Source: JAPUDS01 sp964536265 (GTDB lineage: Bacteria; Patescibacteriota; Saccharimonadia; Saccharimonadales; Saccharimonadaceae). From it: a stretch of 64,000 nucleotides of DNA. The position numbers and the translations under genes were made by a program. Positions 47,074-56,503 of this stretch are shown here, in pieces. A model generated the notes under the pieces. That model did no database searches, had not been told where the DNA came from, and saw only the letters and a list, made by a program, of their open reading frames with translations. Location: the NCBI GenBank assembly GCA_964536265.1, contig CAZHVV010000004.1, positions 38,140 through 102,139 of the forward strand, given 5' to 3'. How positions within the stretch are numbered: the first letter of the stretch is position 1; every line of letters begins with the position of its first letter.

Positions 47074-49038
47074 CTAGAATCGACTTTGGACGACACGAAA
47101 ACCGTGGCTAATGAATTCGCGGCCACTCCAAGCATCTGTCGCGAACAGTCCAGTGAACGAACCGCTGTCTGATGCGCCTCCGCGCATCATCCATGGATAG
47201 CTTGCAACTGCAAATAACGAGGAATCTGTGTTCCATGACTCAGTGTTAGTCGTTACCACCTGAACCGTCTTAGTCTCATGGATAGCGCGTCCACCACAGG
47301 TTGCATAGGTACAGTGACCCATATTCTCATACCAGCCACTGTCTTCGAATGGCGGTTTGGTGTAAACCTCGAGATACTTAGCGCCGGGCAGGCTAGAGAA
47401 ACCGCTTTGGCCCAAGTTGCCATTGTAGTTGCCGAGAGTGAGTTCCCAGTTACCTCTACTCATATCGTACAGCCCGTAGGTATTGCCCGTTGTACTGGCT
47501 TGTTGGCCAATGGCGGTATGATACGCACCTGAATCGTCACCACCGGCACAGGTGGTCGTATAGGCTGCGGTTTCGGTCGTTGCGCTCCAGCCGGTGCGCT
47601 GGTTATAGTTAGTCCAGTCGGCTGTTCGTCGGCAGTTGTTTATATAGACAGGGTTAGCTGCTCCCTTGCCGTAGCTGCTTGTAGCCAGGTAGGTAGCGGC
47701 ACCCCAATCGGCGTCACGTGGCATACGGGTGTCTGTAGTAGATCCGTCAAGGTTCTGATAGTTTGGAGCGCTAGGATTAGTGAAGCTTTGGGCTGTGGCG
47801 AACTGGGTTGAGACATTTTGGTAATTCAAACCATTTTGGTTAGGTTTAATTGATACCTTGCCATTTGCAACGGCCGTCAGGGCGGTACCGGCGTTAGTTA
47901 TGGTGTCTGGGCTGCTCGTTTCGTATTTTCCGACCCAGATGCCGGCGAGTTGAGCAGTGCCAAAGGTGAATGCCGGATGAGTTGTCCAGCCGCCGACAGT
48001 CAATCCATCATATGAAGTCGATTCAGAGGGGGTTTGGAAGCGGATAGTAAAGTCGTATGGCGTAGCAGTGCTGTTCGGACACCCACTTGCGGCTATACTG
48101 CTTATCGGGTCACTGGCGTTCGGACGGCAAACTTGGTACTCATAGCGCGGAACATATACGTAATATGCCAGTACATCTGCCTCGTCAATAATCGTATTGG
48201 TCGGGGCATTTTGATAAGTAGTCAGACTGGCGGCGTTCACTGTTATAGCATTGGCCCACTGCTTATTCTGGTAGTCATACCAGTTACCGGCTTGGTCGAC
48301 ATCAGCTTTGCGCCATTCAGGCGCAGTGGTATTGCCTGTATAGGTGATTGGTATCATTGCTGCATCTATATCTACCTGGCAACCACTGACCGGGTCAGCG
48401 TTGCGACAAACAGCGGGGTTGATTACAACTGGTACCGTGTTATCAATTGCAATATATGTTAGTTTCAGCTGTTTTTCCCCAGACGTCACAGTATCTGCGA
48501 TGGTAAAAGTGAGCGTCATGTCCGTAACATCGTCAGCTGTAGCTGTTGTGGTTTGCCTGATTTGTAATGGCGTATCGCCAACAGCAAGAGGAGTATTCTC
48601 GGTTACTTGACCCCCTGCTATAGCTATATCGATACCAGGCTCTGCCTGTGCAAGTCCGACCGTCAGACTATACCCTGCAGCACCAGCAGTGCTCACGCTT
48701 ACGTTAGTAGCAGCACTCGCCACGTTACTACCTTGATTCACGGTAACTTGGATATTATTCTGATTGACCCCTAGACTCAGTATTGGTGCGGCTAATACGT
48801 TCGTATTGCTTGAGCCAACAATGATACCGAACATGAGCAACCACAGGAAGAAGCGACGGCTGTTGGTAACTAATTTATGACGATAGGCTGGATGCCGTTT
48901 AATGAAGACACTACCGCTAAGTAGTATGAGTAGTACCGCCAAAGTAATTACAATCCATACTGATGAGCCTGTACTCGCTAAAGCGCCGTCAGTTGAAGGC
49001 ATAATAAGAGTAATAGTTTGCTGTTGAGCCTGTTCCAT
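47074..49038 (-). CDS. large secreted protein with N-terminal LASTG-helix module and FGE/C-lectin-like C-terminal domain
   Basis: 654 residues. Residues 20-24 are LASTG, followed by a hydrophobic helix (VWIVITLAVLLILLSGSVFI) and basic residues: a sorting-signal layout, but at the N-terminus. A second hydrophobic segment (FFLWLLMFGIIVGSSNTNVLAA) resembles a signal peptide. A beta-rich region follows, then a C-terminal ~250 residues with YGLYDMSRGNWELTLGNYNG, PWMMRGGASDS and HGFRVV, like the formylglycine-generating-enzyme/C-type-lectin fold used for display in CPR surface proteins. GAGG precedes the ATG, supporting this start. Probable adhesin; no diversity-generating reverse transcriptase is nearby. 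Confidence 0.65.
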   Translation of the reverse strand: MEQAQQQTITLIMPSTDGALASTGSSVWIVITLAVLLILLSGSVFIKRHPAYRHKLVTNSRRFFLWLLMFGIIVGSSNTNVLAAPILSLGVNQNNIQVTVNQGSNVASAATNVSVSTAGAAGYSLTVGLAQAEPGIDIAIAGGQVTENTPLAVGDTPLQIRQTTTATADDVTDMTLTFTIADTVTSGEKQLKLTYIAIDNTVPVVINPAVCRNADPVSGCQVDIDAAMIPITYTGNTTAPEWRKADVDQAGNWYDYQNKQWANAITVNAASLTTYQNAPTNTIIDEADVLAYYVYVPRYEYQVCRPNASDPISSIAASGCPNSTATPYDFTIRFQTPSESTSYDGLTVGGWTTHPAFTFGTAQLAGIWVGKYETSSPDTITNAGTALTAVANGKVSIKPNQNGLNYQNVSTQFATAQSFTNPSAPNYQNLDGSTTDTRMPRDADWGAATYLATSSYGKGAANPVYINNCRRTADWTNYNQRTGWSATTETAAYTTTCAGGDDSGAYHTAIGQQASTTGNTYGLYDMSRGNWELTLGNYNGNLGQSGFSSLPGAKYLEVYTKPPFEDSGWYENMGHCTYATCGGRAIHETKTVQVVTTNTESWNTDSSLFAVASYPWMMRGGASDSGSFTGLFATDAWSGREFISHGFRVVQSRF

Positions 49039-49174
49039 TTTTGCCTCTTTTGTTTTAACTCACCGATTCGACTACGCTAACTATAGCACGAAAAGGATAA
49101 GCTCATTGAGTGAACCCATCGCAAAGCACTCTTTGTATGCAGTAAATTCTATTGCGAACTATGATTATTTACTA

Positions 49175-49513
49175 TTACTGCTTTAGCTTATTAGCCATAG
49201 CATCATTCAGCTTTTTTCGCTGTTGTTCGTAGTAGGATTTCTCGCCGCGCACCAGCTCGTCTGCAAATGACGCTACATCTGGTCCGGTGACATCTAGTAC
49301 ATGTTTTCCATTTGCCGCAGCCTCTTCAAGCATGTCCACAAGAGCCTTTAGTGGTTCAAACGACAGTATGCCAGAAGTATGGAAAATATAGTTCCTGATT
49401 TCTTTATAAGCGATGCCATATTCACCCGGTAGTGTCTTTGCGCGCGCTTCATTCTTTTTATATTCTCGTTTTTCATCAAGACTACCAATGACTGTGTCTA
49501 TAATTTTACCCAT
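49175..49513 (-). CDS. DUF1048-like protein
   Basis: 112 residues, mostly helical, no membrane segment: KIIDTVIGSLDEKREYKKNEARAKTLPGEYGIAYKEIRNYIF through ELVRGEKSYYEQQRKKLNDAM. It matches the DUF1048 pattern, and these genes regularly follow PadR regulators, as here. The start codon directly follows the padR stop. Biochemical role unknown. Confidence 0.8.
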   Translation of the reverse strand: MGKIIDTVIGSLDEKREYKKNEARAKTLPGEYGIAYKEIRNYIFHTSGILSFEPLKALVDMLEEAAANGKHVLDVTGPDVASFADELVRGEKSYYEQQRKKLNDAMANKLKQ

Positions 49514-49834
49514 TTATATACTCCTTAATTCGCTAATTTTTGATGATACAAAGTTCCACTTCGCCCAGAAGGTTAAAAGCTCTTTTTGACCAAGTTCGGT
49601 GAGGCTATAAAATTTCCTTGGTGGTCCAACTTCCGATGGTTGTTTTTGTATGCTCACCAGACCATTTTTTTCAAGACGTACAAGAATTGTGTATACGGTA
49701 CCTTCAACCACATCCTCGAAACCGAGCTTTCGGAGTTGTTGCGTTATGTCGTAACCATAGGTAGGCTTCCGATGTATAACCTCAAGTACACAACCTTCAA
49801 GTACACCCTTTAGCATTTCTGTAATGTTTTCCAA
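49514..49834 (-). CDS. PadR family transcriptional regulator
   Basis: 106 residues. The PadR winged helix is clear: EMLKGVLEGCVLEVIHRKPTYGYDITQQLRKLGFEDVVEGTVYTILVRLEKNGLVSIQ, then the helical dimerisation tail. I start at TTG 49834, which gives AAAGGA a 6-nt spacing and the usual family N-terminus; an earlier TTG abuts the RBS. It heads a two-gene operon with the DUF1048 gene and most likely represses itself through the dyad at its promoter. Confidence 0.88.
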   Translation of the reverse strand: MENITEMLKGVLEGCVLEVIHRKPTYGYDITQQLRKLGFEDVVEGTVYTILVRLEKNGLVSIQKQPSEVGPPRKFYSLTELGQKELLTFWAKWNFVSSKISELRSI

Positions 49835-49862
49835 GTGCAATCCTTTACTACTTAGTATTACT

Positions 49863-49904
49863 TACTACCACTATATAGTATCACGTAGTAGTGAAATGTG
49901 TCAA
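49863..49904 (-). promoter_or_regulatory. padR promoter and overlapping dyad operator
   Basis: On the minus strand TTGACA (49899-49904), 18 nt, TACTAT (49875-49880). The palindrome ACTATATAGT (49870-49879) covers the -10, and TACTAC/GTAGTA (49863-49868, 49885-49890) flank it. This layout suits repression by PadR. Confidence 0.6.
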
Positions 49905-49980
49905 TACATAATTCAAAGGAGATGATTCTGCTAAAGAAATAGCCCGAGGGGGCTACATGTTGCGTTAGGATTGCTAGTAG

Positions 49981-50601
49981 CTAGAGAGCGGTGACTGTTT
50001 GCGTCATGCTGATAGTGTAGGTTCCAGCTGGCTGGCTGGCTGGGATTGTTTGCGATAGTCCTACACCAGTCAAATAACCGTTCCAAATATCGTCAGCACC
50101 CGCTGCGGCAGTCAAAAGCGTAATTGGTGTTGTGCTAGTGAAGGCAGTTGACGTACCTTTCGCAATATTCGTACCGTTACCCGTCAAAACACTCAATGTT
50201 GACACTGAGGGATTGACAGTCAATTGTCCTGCGGCGGCTGTGCCATTGTAGGCGTAGGTGTTGCCACCAGAGGTCCATACTCCCGTGCCAGGTGTTGTAG
50301 CATTAAGTGCCAGTGTCCAACCACTATTAGCTCCACCTGGGTTATCGACGCTAACACGTTGAGTCGAGGTACCAAACGTACCAGTTACGGTCTGCTGAGA
50401 CGTTGAGAGGGTTGCGCTGTTCATGGAAAAGGAAGGTGAACCGACAATGACATTTGAGCCATTGCGGATATCGGTACTAAGCGTACCAGCAGTAATGGTT
50501 TGGCTTAGTGTTGAGGTGGCCGTGAGCGCTGCGTATGCCGCAGTTGATGAACCAACTGCAATGAGCAGTATGGCAACAATCGCAAGAATCTTTTTTGTCA
50601 T
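49981..50601 (-). CDS. WxL-like secreted surface protein
   Basis: 206 residues. A signal peptide (MTKKILAIVAILLIAVGSSTAAYAA) precedes a Thr/Ser-rich beta domain with GWTLAL (a W-x-L) and an ending SQTIPASQPAGTYTISMTQTV typical of WxL C-termini, although the second Trp is replaced. WxL proteins bind peptidoglycan non-covalently. I chose the ATG with AAGGACA upstream; a longer frame adds 32 basic residues that include an attenuator-like hairpin. Confidence 0.75.
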   Translation of the reverse strand: MTKKILAIVAILLIAVGSSTAAYAALTATSTLSQTITAGTLSTDIRNGSNVIVGSPSFSMNSATLSTSQQTVTGTFGTSTQRVSVDNPGGANSGWTLALNATTPGTGVWTSGGNTYAYNGTAAAGQLTVNPSVSTLSVLTGNGTNIAKGTSTAFTSTTPITLLTAAAGADDIWNGYLTGVGLSQTIPASQPAGTYTISMTQTVTAL

Positions 50602-50663
50602 CCTGTCCTTTTTATATTTATTGCGAAGACTCAACCGTGAAAATACTCGTAGTTTTCTACACG

Positions 50664-50686
50664 AAAAAGCCACGGGAAACCCGGTG
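50664..50686 (-). promoter_or_regulatory. terminator-like hairpin in the leader of the WxL-like gene
   Basis: On the minus strand CACCGGG-TTT-CCCGTGG and then CTTTTT, ~60 nt before the ATG. It could be an attenuator; a further hairpin (GTAG-AAAA-CTAC) follows. Confidence 0.35.
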
Positions 50687-50929
50687 AAGATCCTCATTTT
50701 TTTAATCGCACCATGTTTGTCTCTCTTATAAGACTATGGTTGAATCATATCGCTTATGATTCCTAAAGTCAAGCACAAATTGAATACGAAAGTATCAACG
50801 TAATAATCCCTGTCCATACCAAAAATTTGGGACTGTGACTACAGTTAGTATATACGTCTATACTAGTGTTTTCTTCTACAGGATGCGCTATAATAAAAGG
50901 GTAAAGAATAGAAGGAGTTTCACAAGGTT

Positions 50930-51493
50930 ATGACTGCATTTTATATCATTTTAGGCGTAGTCGCTCTGATTGCATTGTTCCTCTGGGCAACGTATAACGG
51001 GTTAGTTAAGCTCAATGTCCGTGTTCAGGAAGCGTGGAGTGATATCACGGTTCAGCTGAAACGACGCGCTGACTTGATTCCAAATCTCATTGAGACGGTC
51101 AAGGGTTACGCAGCTCATGAAAAAGGCGTGTTTACGGCCGTAACTGAAGCTCGTACTGCTGTACTTGCAGCGACGACAAGAGGTCCAGCCGAAGCAGCAA
51201 AAGCAGAAAACCAATTTGAAGGTGCCCTGAAGAGTCTCTTCGCTGTCGCTGAAGCATATCCAGACCTCAAAGCAAGCGAGAACTTCCAGCAGCTACAGGG
51301 TGAGTTAGTTGACACAGAGGATAAGATTCAAGCATCTCGCCGTTTCTATAACGGTGGTGTCCGTGATCTCAATACCAAGATTCAAATGTTCCCAACGAAT
51401 ATTGTTGCCGGTATGCTTGGCTTCACACTTCGTGAATTCTTCGAAGTTGAAGATATGGCTAGTGTTGAAAAGCCAGTTGAAGTTAAGTTTTAG
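50930..51493 (+). CDS. lemA: LemA family protein
   Basis: 187 residues. One N-terminal membrane helix (FYIILGVVALIALFLWATYN), then the LemA four-helix domain: VQEAWSDITVQLKRRADLIPNLIETVKGYAAHEKGVF and RRFYNGGVRDLNTKIQMFPTNIVAGMLGF. LemA proteins commonly pair with HtpX-type proteases, as here (18-nt gap). TATAAT at 50889-50894 and AAGGAG precede it. Confidence 0.94.
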   Translation: MTAFYIILGVVALIALFLWATYNGLVKLNVRVQEAWSDITVQLKRRADLIPNLIETVKGYAAHEKGVFTAVTEARTAVLAATTRGPAEAAKAENQFEGALKSLFAVAEAYPDLKASENFQQLQGELVDTEDKIQASRRFYNGGVRDLNTKIQMFPTNIVAGMLGFTLREFFEVEDMASVEKPVEVKF

Positions 51494-51511
51494 TTAGTCG
51501 AACGAGAGATT

Positions 51512-52393
51512 ATGTATAAGTCTATTGCTGCAAATAAACGCAACACAGTGTTGATTATGCTGCTTTTCATCATGATTATTGCTGGCCTAGGTTGGTTATT
51601 CTCGGCCTACTACGGTAGCACGGGAATCTTCTGGGGCGCGTTTATTGGCGGTGGTGTATATGCACTTTTCCAGTACTTTGCCGCATCACGGATTGCGCTA
51701 GCTGTTAACGGTGCTCAAGAGATTGAAAAACGGGATAATCCGCGTCTGTATCGGATAGTTGAGAACCTTTCTATCACCAATGGAATGCCGATGCCGAAGG
51801 TCTACATCGTCGATGACGTAGCCCCGAACGCTTTCGCGACTGGACGAGACCCTGACCATGCGCACGTCGCTGCAACGACTGGACTGCTTGATATCATGAC
51901 CGATGTTGAGCTCGAAGGAATTATGGCTCACGAAATGGGTCATGTGAAGAACTACGATATTCGTGTCAGCATGATTGTCTTTGGTTTAGTGAGCGCTATA
52001 GGGCTGATAGTCGACATGTTTTTCCGTATGATGTGGTTTGGTGGTTCGAACAGTGATAACCGACCGTCAAATCCTATTTTCCTTGTGGCCGGGATAGCGG
52101 CTGCAATACTGGCACCCCTTGTTGCAGCACTCGTGCAAATGGCTATTTCGCGACAACGCGAATATCTTGCTGACGCGACTGGAGCACAGACAACACGGTA
52201 TCCAGAAGGCTTGGCGAGCGCACTCGAAAAACTTGCGTCTGTCTCGACCGCGACAAAACGACAAAATTCGTCAACCGCTCACCTGTTTTTCGCTAACCCT
52301 CTAAAAGGGAAGAGTGTGACGAGTTTCTTCAGTACACATCCACCCATAGAAGAGCGCGTTGAACGACTACGCAACATGGGGAATTCTTTCTAG
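51512..52393 (+). CDS. htpX: HtpX-like M48 membrane zinc protease
   Basis: 293 residues. Two N-terminal helices, the zinc site MAHEMGHVKNYD (HExxH) and a distal zinc Glu in REYLADATGA after two more helices, and the ending FFSTHPPIEERVERLRNM, all as in HtpX. It degrades misfolded membrane proteins. Operon with lemA and the following membrane protein gene (3-nt gap). Confidence 0.95.
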   Translation: MYKSIAANKRNTVLIMLLFIMIIAGLGWLFSAYYGSTGIFWGAFIGGGVYALFQYFAASRIALAVNGAQEIEKRDNPRLYRIVENLSITNGMPMPKVYIVDDVAPNAFATGRDPDHAHVAATTGLLDIMTDVELEGIMAHEMGHVKNYDIRVSMIVFGLVSAIGLIVDMFFRMMWFGGSNSDNRPSNPIFLVAGIAAAILAPLVAALVQMAISRQREYLADATGAQTTRYPEGLASALEKLASVSTATKRQNSSTAHLFFANPLKGKSVTSFFSTHPPIEERVERLRNMGNSF

Positions 52394-52396
52394 ATT

Positions 52397-53443
52397 ATGA
52401 CTACAAAAAAACAAACACCCCGAACAAAACAGCCGACAGGTATATGGCAGCGGTTGTCGAGCCGGATTGCTCGACCTTTCAAACGGCTTCGTGAGAGCCG
52501 TCAATTAGCAGTTCATAAGAGTTTTTCATTGACACGACGTCGGGATTTGCCTGAAAAGCCAAACATCGAGGGGATATTCCGTTTCACGGGGTACGTAGGG
52601 AAGACGGTATGGCAGAATAAGGCTCTTTTTGGGCGCTTCTTGCTCCTGTATGTTGTCGCGGCCATTCTGTTTGCAGGTTTGGTCCAAAGCCAAAACATCA
52701 AGTCGACTACCGAAACCGTTGACACATTGAATGCCGATGGAACAGTTGTTGGACCTTTGCTAAAAGCAGCAATGGTGACTGCAACGAGTCTCACGAGTAC
52801 TCTAGTAGGTAGTAGCCTAACGGATATTCAGCAGTTGTATATGTCGGTATTGTACTTGTTTGCATGTCTTGTCGTAATCTGGCTTCTTCGCCAGCGTCTC
52901 GCGGACAACACAGTGAAGCTTCGTGATGCCTTATATAATGCGGGCGCACCCGTTGTGGCGATTGTCGCACTTATAGGGGTTGGTATACTTCAGCTCGTTC
53001 CACTTGCAATTATGACTCTGTTGTTCAGCACGGCGGTTGCAAATGGAATCCTAACTGGCGGTATCCCAACAGCTCTCTTTTCGATTGCGCTGTTTCTTTT
53101 TGCTGTACTAACGCTCTATTTCCTACTAACCACTCTTTTTGCAGCACTGGTTGCAACCATACCAGGTACATACCCTATGCGGGTATATAAAACAGCGAAA
53201 CAAATCGTCGTTGGGCAACGGTTGCGTCTATTGACGCGGATGCTCTGGCTCGTGGTTGTTATCGTCGTTTTCTGGTTTGTGCTACTTGTGCCAATAGCTG
53301 TCACACTCAATGCGCTAAGTCTCAATACGGCGACCTTCTTATCAATTTTTAGTCATGTTGCGTTTGGATGTAGTATATTGTTCGGTTCAGCATACTTCTA
53401 TTTGCTATATCGGAGAATGATTGATGATCCAGTCGCCAAATAA
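52397..53443 (+). CDS. polytopic membrane protein of unknown function
   Basis: 348 residues. A very basic N-terminal ~60 residues (RIARPFKRLRESRQL) are followed by about six membrane helices from ~75 onward. No conserved enzyme motif is visible. It starts right after htpX and ends overlapping ligA by 20 nt, so it belongs to the lemA-htpX-ligA transcription unit. It could be a substrate, chaperone partner or envelope protein, but nothing in the sequence decides. Confidence 0.7.
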   Translation: MTTKKQTPRTKQPTGIWQRLSSRIARPFKRLRESRQLAVHKSFSLTRRRDLPEKPNIEGIFRFTGYVGKTVWQNKALFGRFLLLYVVAAILFAGLVQSQNIKSTTETVDTLNADGTVVGPLLKAAMVTATSLTSTLVGSSLTDIQQLYMSVLYLFACLVVIWLLRQRLADNTVKLRDALYNAGAPVVAIVALIGVGILQLVPLAIMTLLFSTAVANGILTGGIPTALFSIALFLFAVLTLYFLLTTLFAALVATIPGTYPMRVYKTAKQIVVGQRLRLLTRMLWLVVVIVVFWFVLLVPIAVTLNALSLNTATFLSIFSHVAFGCSILFGSAYFYLLYRRMIDDPVAK

Positions 53444-55436
53444 CCGATACGACGAGCTTGTCGAGCTGCTTAACCGCTACAGCTACGAATATCATGTGAA
53501 CGATACGCCGTCGGTCTCCGATGCTGTGTATGACGGGTTATATGGTGAGCTGAAGCAAATTGAAGCGGCACATCCAGGGTTGGTTCGGACTGATAGTCCG
53601 TCGCAACGTGTTGGGAACAAGCTAAAGGGCGGTTTCTTGAAGGTTCGCCACCGTTCTCGCATGTTAAGCCTCAATGATGTATTTGATACTGCCGATGTTG
53701 AAGCCTGGGTAAAGCGCATGGATAAGCTTCTACCTGGAACTGAACATGAATTCTTTGCTGATATCAAAATGGACGGGTTGGCATGCTCACTTATTTATGA
53801 GGATGGTTTGCTCGTGCAAGCTGTGACACGCGGCGATAGTTTTGTCGGCGAAGATGTCACAACAAATGCTCGCACAATCAAAAACATTCCTCTGCATCTA
53901 CGAGAGACAAAAGGCTATGAACAATTTTTGCGCGGCCGAACTGAAATACGCGGCGAAATTGTCATGCTGAAGCGTGATTTCGAAACTCTGAACGTACAAC
54001 AACGAGCAGCCGGTAAACCTGAGTTTGCTAACCCACGTAACCTTGCTGCCGGAACTATGCGTCAACTTGACCCTGTTCTGGTCGCATCGCGACCACTTAC
54101 GTTCATTGCCTACGACATTATTCGTGATAACGAAGCAGATGTGCCGACAAATATGTTCGCCTATGAGGCAATTAGCGCTTTAGGTGTGCGACGAAATCAA
54201 GAAGCGGCAGTGTTCACGAGTCTACGAGATGTTATGAAGTATGTTGAGGCATGGGGCGAAAAACGTCACAAATTACCATTCAATACAGATGGTCTGGTTG
54301 TGAAGGTAAATGACAGACGTTTGTTCGTTGAGCTTGGTATTGTCGGTAAGCAACCCCGTGGTGCGGTTGCGTTTAAGTATGCTGCCGAACAAGCGACAAC
54401 AATTGTTAAAGATATTGTTATTTCCATTGGCCGAACAGGGGCAGCAACTCCAGTGGCGGTGTTTGACCCTGTGCAAGTAGCAGGGACAACTGTGCAGCAC
54501 GCAAGCCTTCACAATGCCGATGAGATTGCACGTAAAGATGTGCGAATAGGCGATACAGTTGTGATTTTCAAAGCAGGAGACATAATTCCACAAGTTGAGA
54601 GTGTTATTACCGACTTGCGCCCAAGTGATGCCAAACCGTTCGACTATATGTCGGAACTAACTCGTCAATATCCTGAGCTCGAATTTGTTCGCCCGGAAGG
54701 TGAGGCAGTGTACCGTGTGAAAGGTGCTACCTGGCCACTTATTTTGAAGCGGTCTCTTGAACATTTTGCTTCAAAAGGAGCGCTCGATATTGACACACTT
54801 GGCGAGAAAAATGTTGAAGCACTCGTCGACGCCGGTTTAGTACAAGATCTTGCCGATATCTATAGTTTAGAAAAGGCGGATGTTTTAGAACTCGACCGTT
54901 TCGCGGAAATTTCTGCCATGAAGCTTGTCGATGCGATTGCTGCCAATAAACGACCACCGCTTGAGCGGTTCGTCTATGGTCTTGGTATTCGTCACGTTGG
55001 TGTTCAGACAGCGATTGATATTGTTAAGGCGTTTGGTTCGCTCGAGAAGCTATCGACTGCGACGATTGATGAACTGAAAAATGTTGAAGGTGTGGGGGAA
55101 GTTGTGGCCGAGTCCATAGCGGCATGGTTTGCTGATGAAGATAACCTCGACCTTCTCGAAAAGTTCAAATCAGCTGGAGTTGAGCCGTATTTTGCAGCCA
55201 AAACAGGTAAACTTGAAGGTATGAATTTTGTCATAACAGGCACACTTGAAACGATGAGCCGTGATCAAGCAGCTGACCGCATCCGTGCTCTTGGTGGGAC
55301 ATTTCAGACTGCCGTCGGTAAAGACACGACGTACCTCGTAGCGGGTGGCAATGTTGGCGCTAGCAAACTGAAAAAAGCAGAAGCGTATGGTACAAAAGTT
55401 ATCGACGAAGCAGCGCTATTGGAGATAGTACAATGA
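53424..55436 (+). CDS. ligA: NAD-dependent DNA ligase
   Basis: 670 residues, full length. Adenylation domain with the nucleophile Lys in ADIKMDGLACSLIYEDG, ERxxAG-like FANPRNLAAGTMRQLDP, OB fold (VVIFKAGDIIPQVESV), HhH domain (VYGLGIRHVGVQTA, NVEGVGEVVAESI) and C-terminal BRCT (FVITGTLETMSRDQAADRIRALGG). The zinc-finger region is not obvious: between ~400 and 430 I see no four-Cys set, only TRQYPELEFVRPEGEAVYR. I chose ATG 53424, 7 nt after GGAGA. It overlaps the next gene by ATGA. Confidence 0.95.
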   Translation: MIQSPNNRYDELVELLNRYSYEYHVNDTPSVSDAVYDGLYGELKQIEAAHPGLVRTDSPSQRVGNKLKGGFLKVRHRSRMLSLNDVFDTADVEAWVKRMDKLLPGTEHEFFADIKMDGLACSLIYEDGLLVQAVTRGDSFVGEDVTTNARTIKNIPLHLRETKGYEQFLRGRTEIRGEIVMLKRDFETLNVQQRAAGKPEFANPRNLAAGTMRQLDPVLVASRPLTFIAYDIIRDNEADVPTNMFAYEAISALGVRRNQEAAVFTSLRDVMKYVEAWGEKRHKLPFNTDGLVVKVNDRRLFVELGIVGKQPRGAVAFKYAAEQATTIVKDIVISIGRTGAATPVAVFDPVQVAGTTVQHASLHNADEIARKDVRIGDTVVIFKAGDIIPQVESVITDLRPSDAKPFDYMSELTRQYPELEFVRPEGEAVYRVKGATWPLILKRSLEHFASKGALDIDTLGEKNVEALVDAGLVQDLADIYSLEKADVLELDRFAEISAMKLVDAIAANKRPPLERFVYGLGIRHVGVQTAIDIVKAFGSLEKLSTATIDELKNVEGVGEVVAESIAAWFADEDNLDLLEKFKSAGVEPYFAAKTGKLEGMNFVITGTLETMSRDQAADRIRALGGTFQTAVGKDTTYLVAGGNVGASKLKKAEAYGTKVIDEAALLEIVQ

Positions 55437-55750
55437 GCTTGAAGCAGTACCAAAAACAAGTTGATGACGCGGTAAAGCCGTTTGAGAAACCATATTGGCA
55501 TCCACTGAGTCAGTTTGCTCGTCTTGCAGAAGAAGTAGGTGAAATTGGGCGGCTGCTTAACCATATGTACGGTGACAAGCCAAAGAAACCAGAGGAAGCA
55601 AAACAGGAACTACCCGACGAACTTGCCGATGTCATATTTAACATTATATGCATGGCAAATACACATGATATTGATCTCGACAAGGCATTCAAACGAGCTA
55701 TAGACAAACTCAACGTACGAGACAAGGATAGGTTCAAGAAAAAGAAGTAG
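55433..55750 (+). CDS. MazG-like nucleotide pyrophosphohydrolase
   Basis: 105 residues. All-alpha NTP pyrophosphatase pattern: FARLAEEVGEIGRLL (ExxE) and LPDELADVIFNIICMAN (ExxD), a single MazG domain with a Lys-rich tail. It would clean abnormal nucleoside triphosphates. Translationally coupled to ligA (ATGA). Confidence 0.88.
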   Translation: MSLKQYQKQVDDAVKPFEKPYWHPLSQFARLAEEVGEIGRLLNHMYGDKPKKPEEAKQELPDELADVIFNIICMANTHDIDLDKAFKRAIDKLNVRDKDRFKKKK

Positions 55751-55786
55751 CGAAGACAGACACGGTAGGCGTATGATGAGAGTAGT

Positions 55787-56503
55787 ATGGCGAATCCTGC
55801 AGTGATAATTTCTGAACAACTCAATGTGACCAAGCAACACAATCACATTTTGAAGGATGTGACTTTTACGTTGCAGCCCGGGACATTGACTGGATTAATT
55901 GGTCCAAGTGGTTCTGGTAAAACGACAATTATGCGAGTGATTATAGGTGCGCAAATCCCGTCCGACGGCACAGTAACTGTCAACAATATTCCGGTTGGAG
56001 AGAAAGAGTTACGCTCGCGGATTGGGTATGTAACACAAGAGCCAGCCGTCTATAAAGACCTGACTGTTCTTCAAAATTTACGGTATTTCGGAAAGCTCGT
56101 ACGAGCAAGCAAAACGAACATTGACGATACGATTCACCTTGTTGGTTTGGGTCAGCAACGACGACAGTTGGTTGCAACATTATCTGGCGGACAGCGAGCT
56201 CGTGTCAGTTTGGCGATTGCACTTCTCGGTGAACCTGAAGTTTTGGTGCTTGACGAGCCAACGGTTGGGCTTGACCCAGTCTTGCGCCGACACTTATGGA
56301 AATTATTCCGTTCACTTGCCGCCGAAGGAAAGACCTTGATTGTTTCAAGCCATGTTATGGATGAAGCGGAGTTATGTGACGACATTTTGCTGATACGCGG
56401 TGGTAGATTGTTATGGAAGGACACAAAAGCTGGTCTTCTAGCCACAACCGGTACAAAGAGTGTCGAAAATGCATTTATCAAGCTGATAGGGGACGAGGTA
56501 TGA
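55787..56503 (+). CDS. ABC-2 type transporter ATPase
   Basis: 238 residues. Walker A GPSGSGKTTIM, Q-loop YVTQEPAVYKDLTVL, signature LSGGQRARVSLAIAL, Walker B VLVLDEPTVGLDP and the H-loop SSHVMDEAELCD. It pairs with the adjoining permease (ATGA overlap) in a drug, lipid or polysaccharide exporter of unknown substrate. Confidence 0.92.
   Translation: MANPAVIISEQLNVTKQHNHILKDVTFTLQPGTLTGLIGPSGSGKTTIMRVIIGAQIPSDGTVTVNNIPVGEKELRSRIGYVTQEPAVYKDLTVLQNLRYFGKLVRASKTNIDDTIHLVGLGQQRRQLVATLSGGQRARVSLAIALLGEPEVLVLDEPTVGLDPVLRRHLWKLFRSLAAEGKTLIVSSHVMDEAELCDDILLIRGGRLLWKDTKAGLLATTGTKSVENAFIKLIGDEV

Noticed and set aside
47074..47400. C-terminal FGE/C-lectin-like domain as a diversity-generating retroelement target
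   Set aside because: No reverse transcriptase, template repeat or clustered AAY codons are visible in the window, so variation by a DGR is unsupported.
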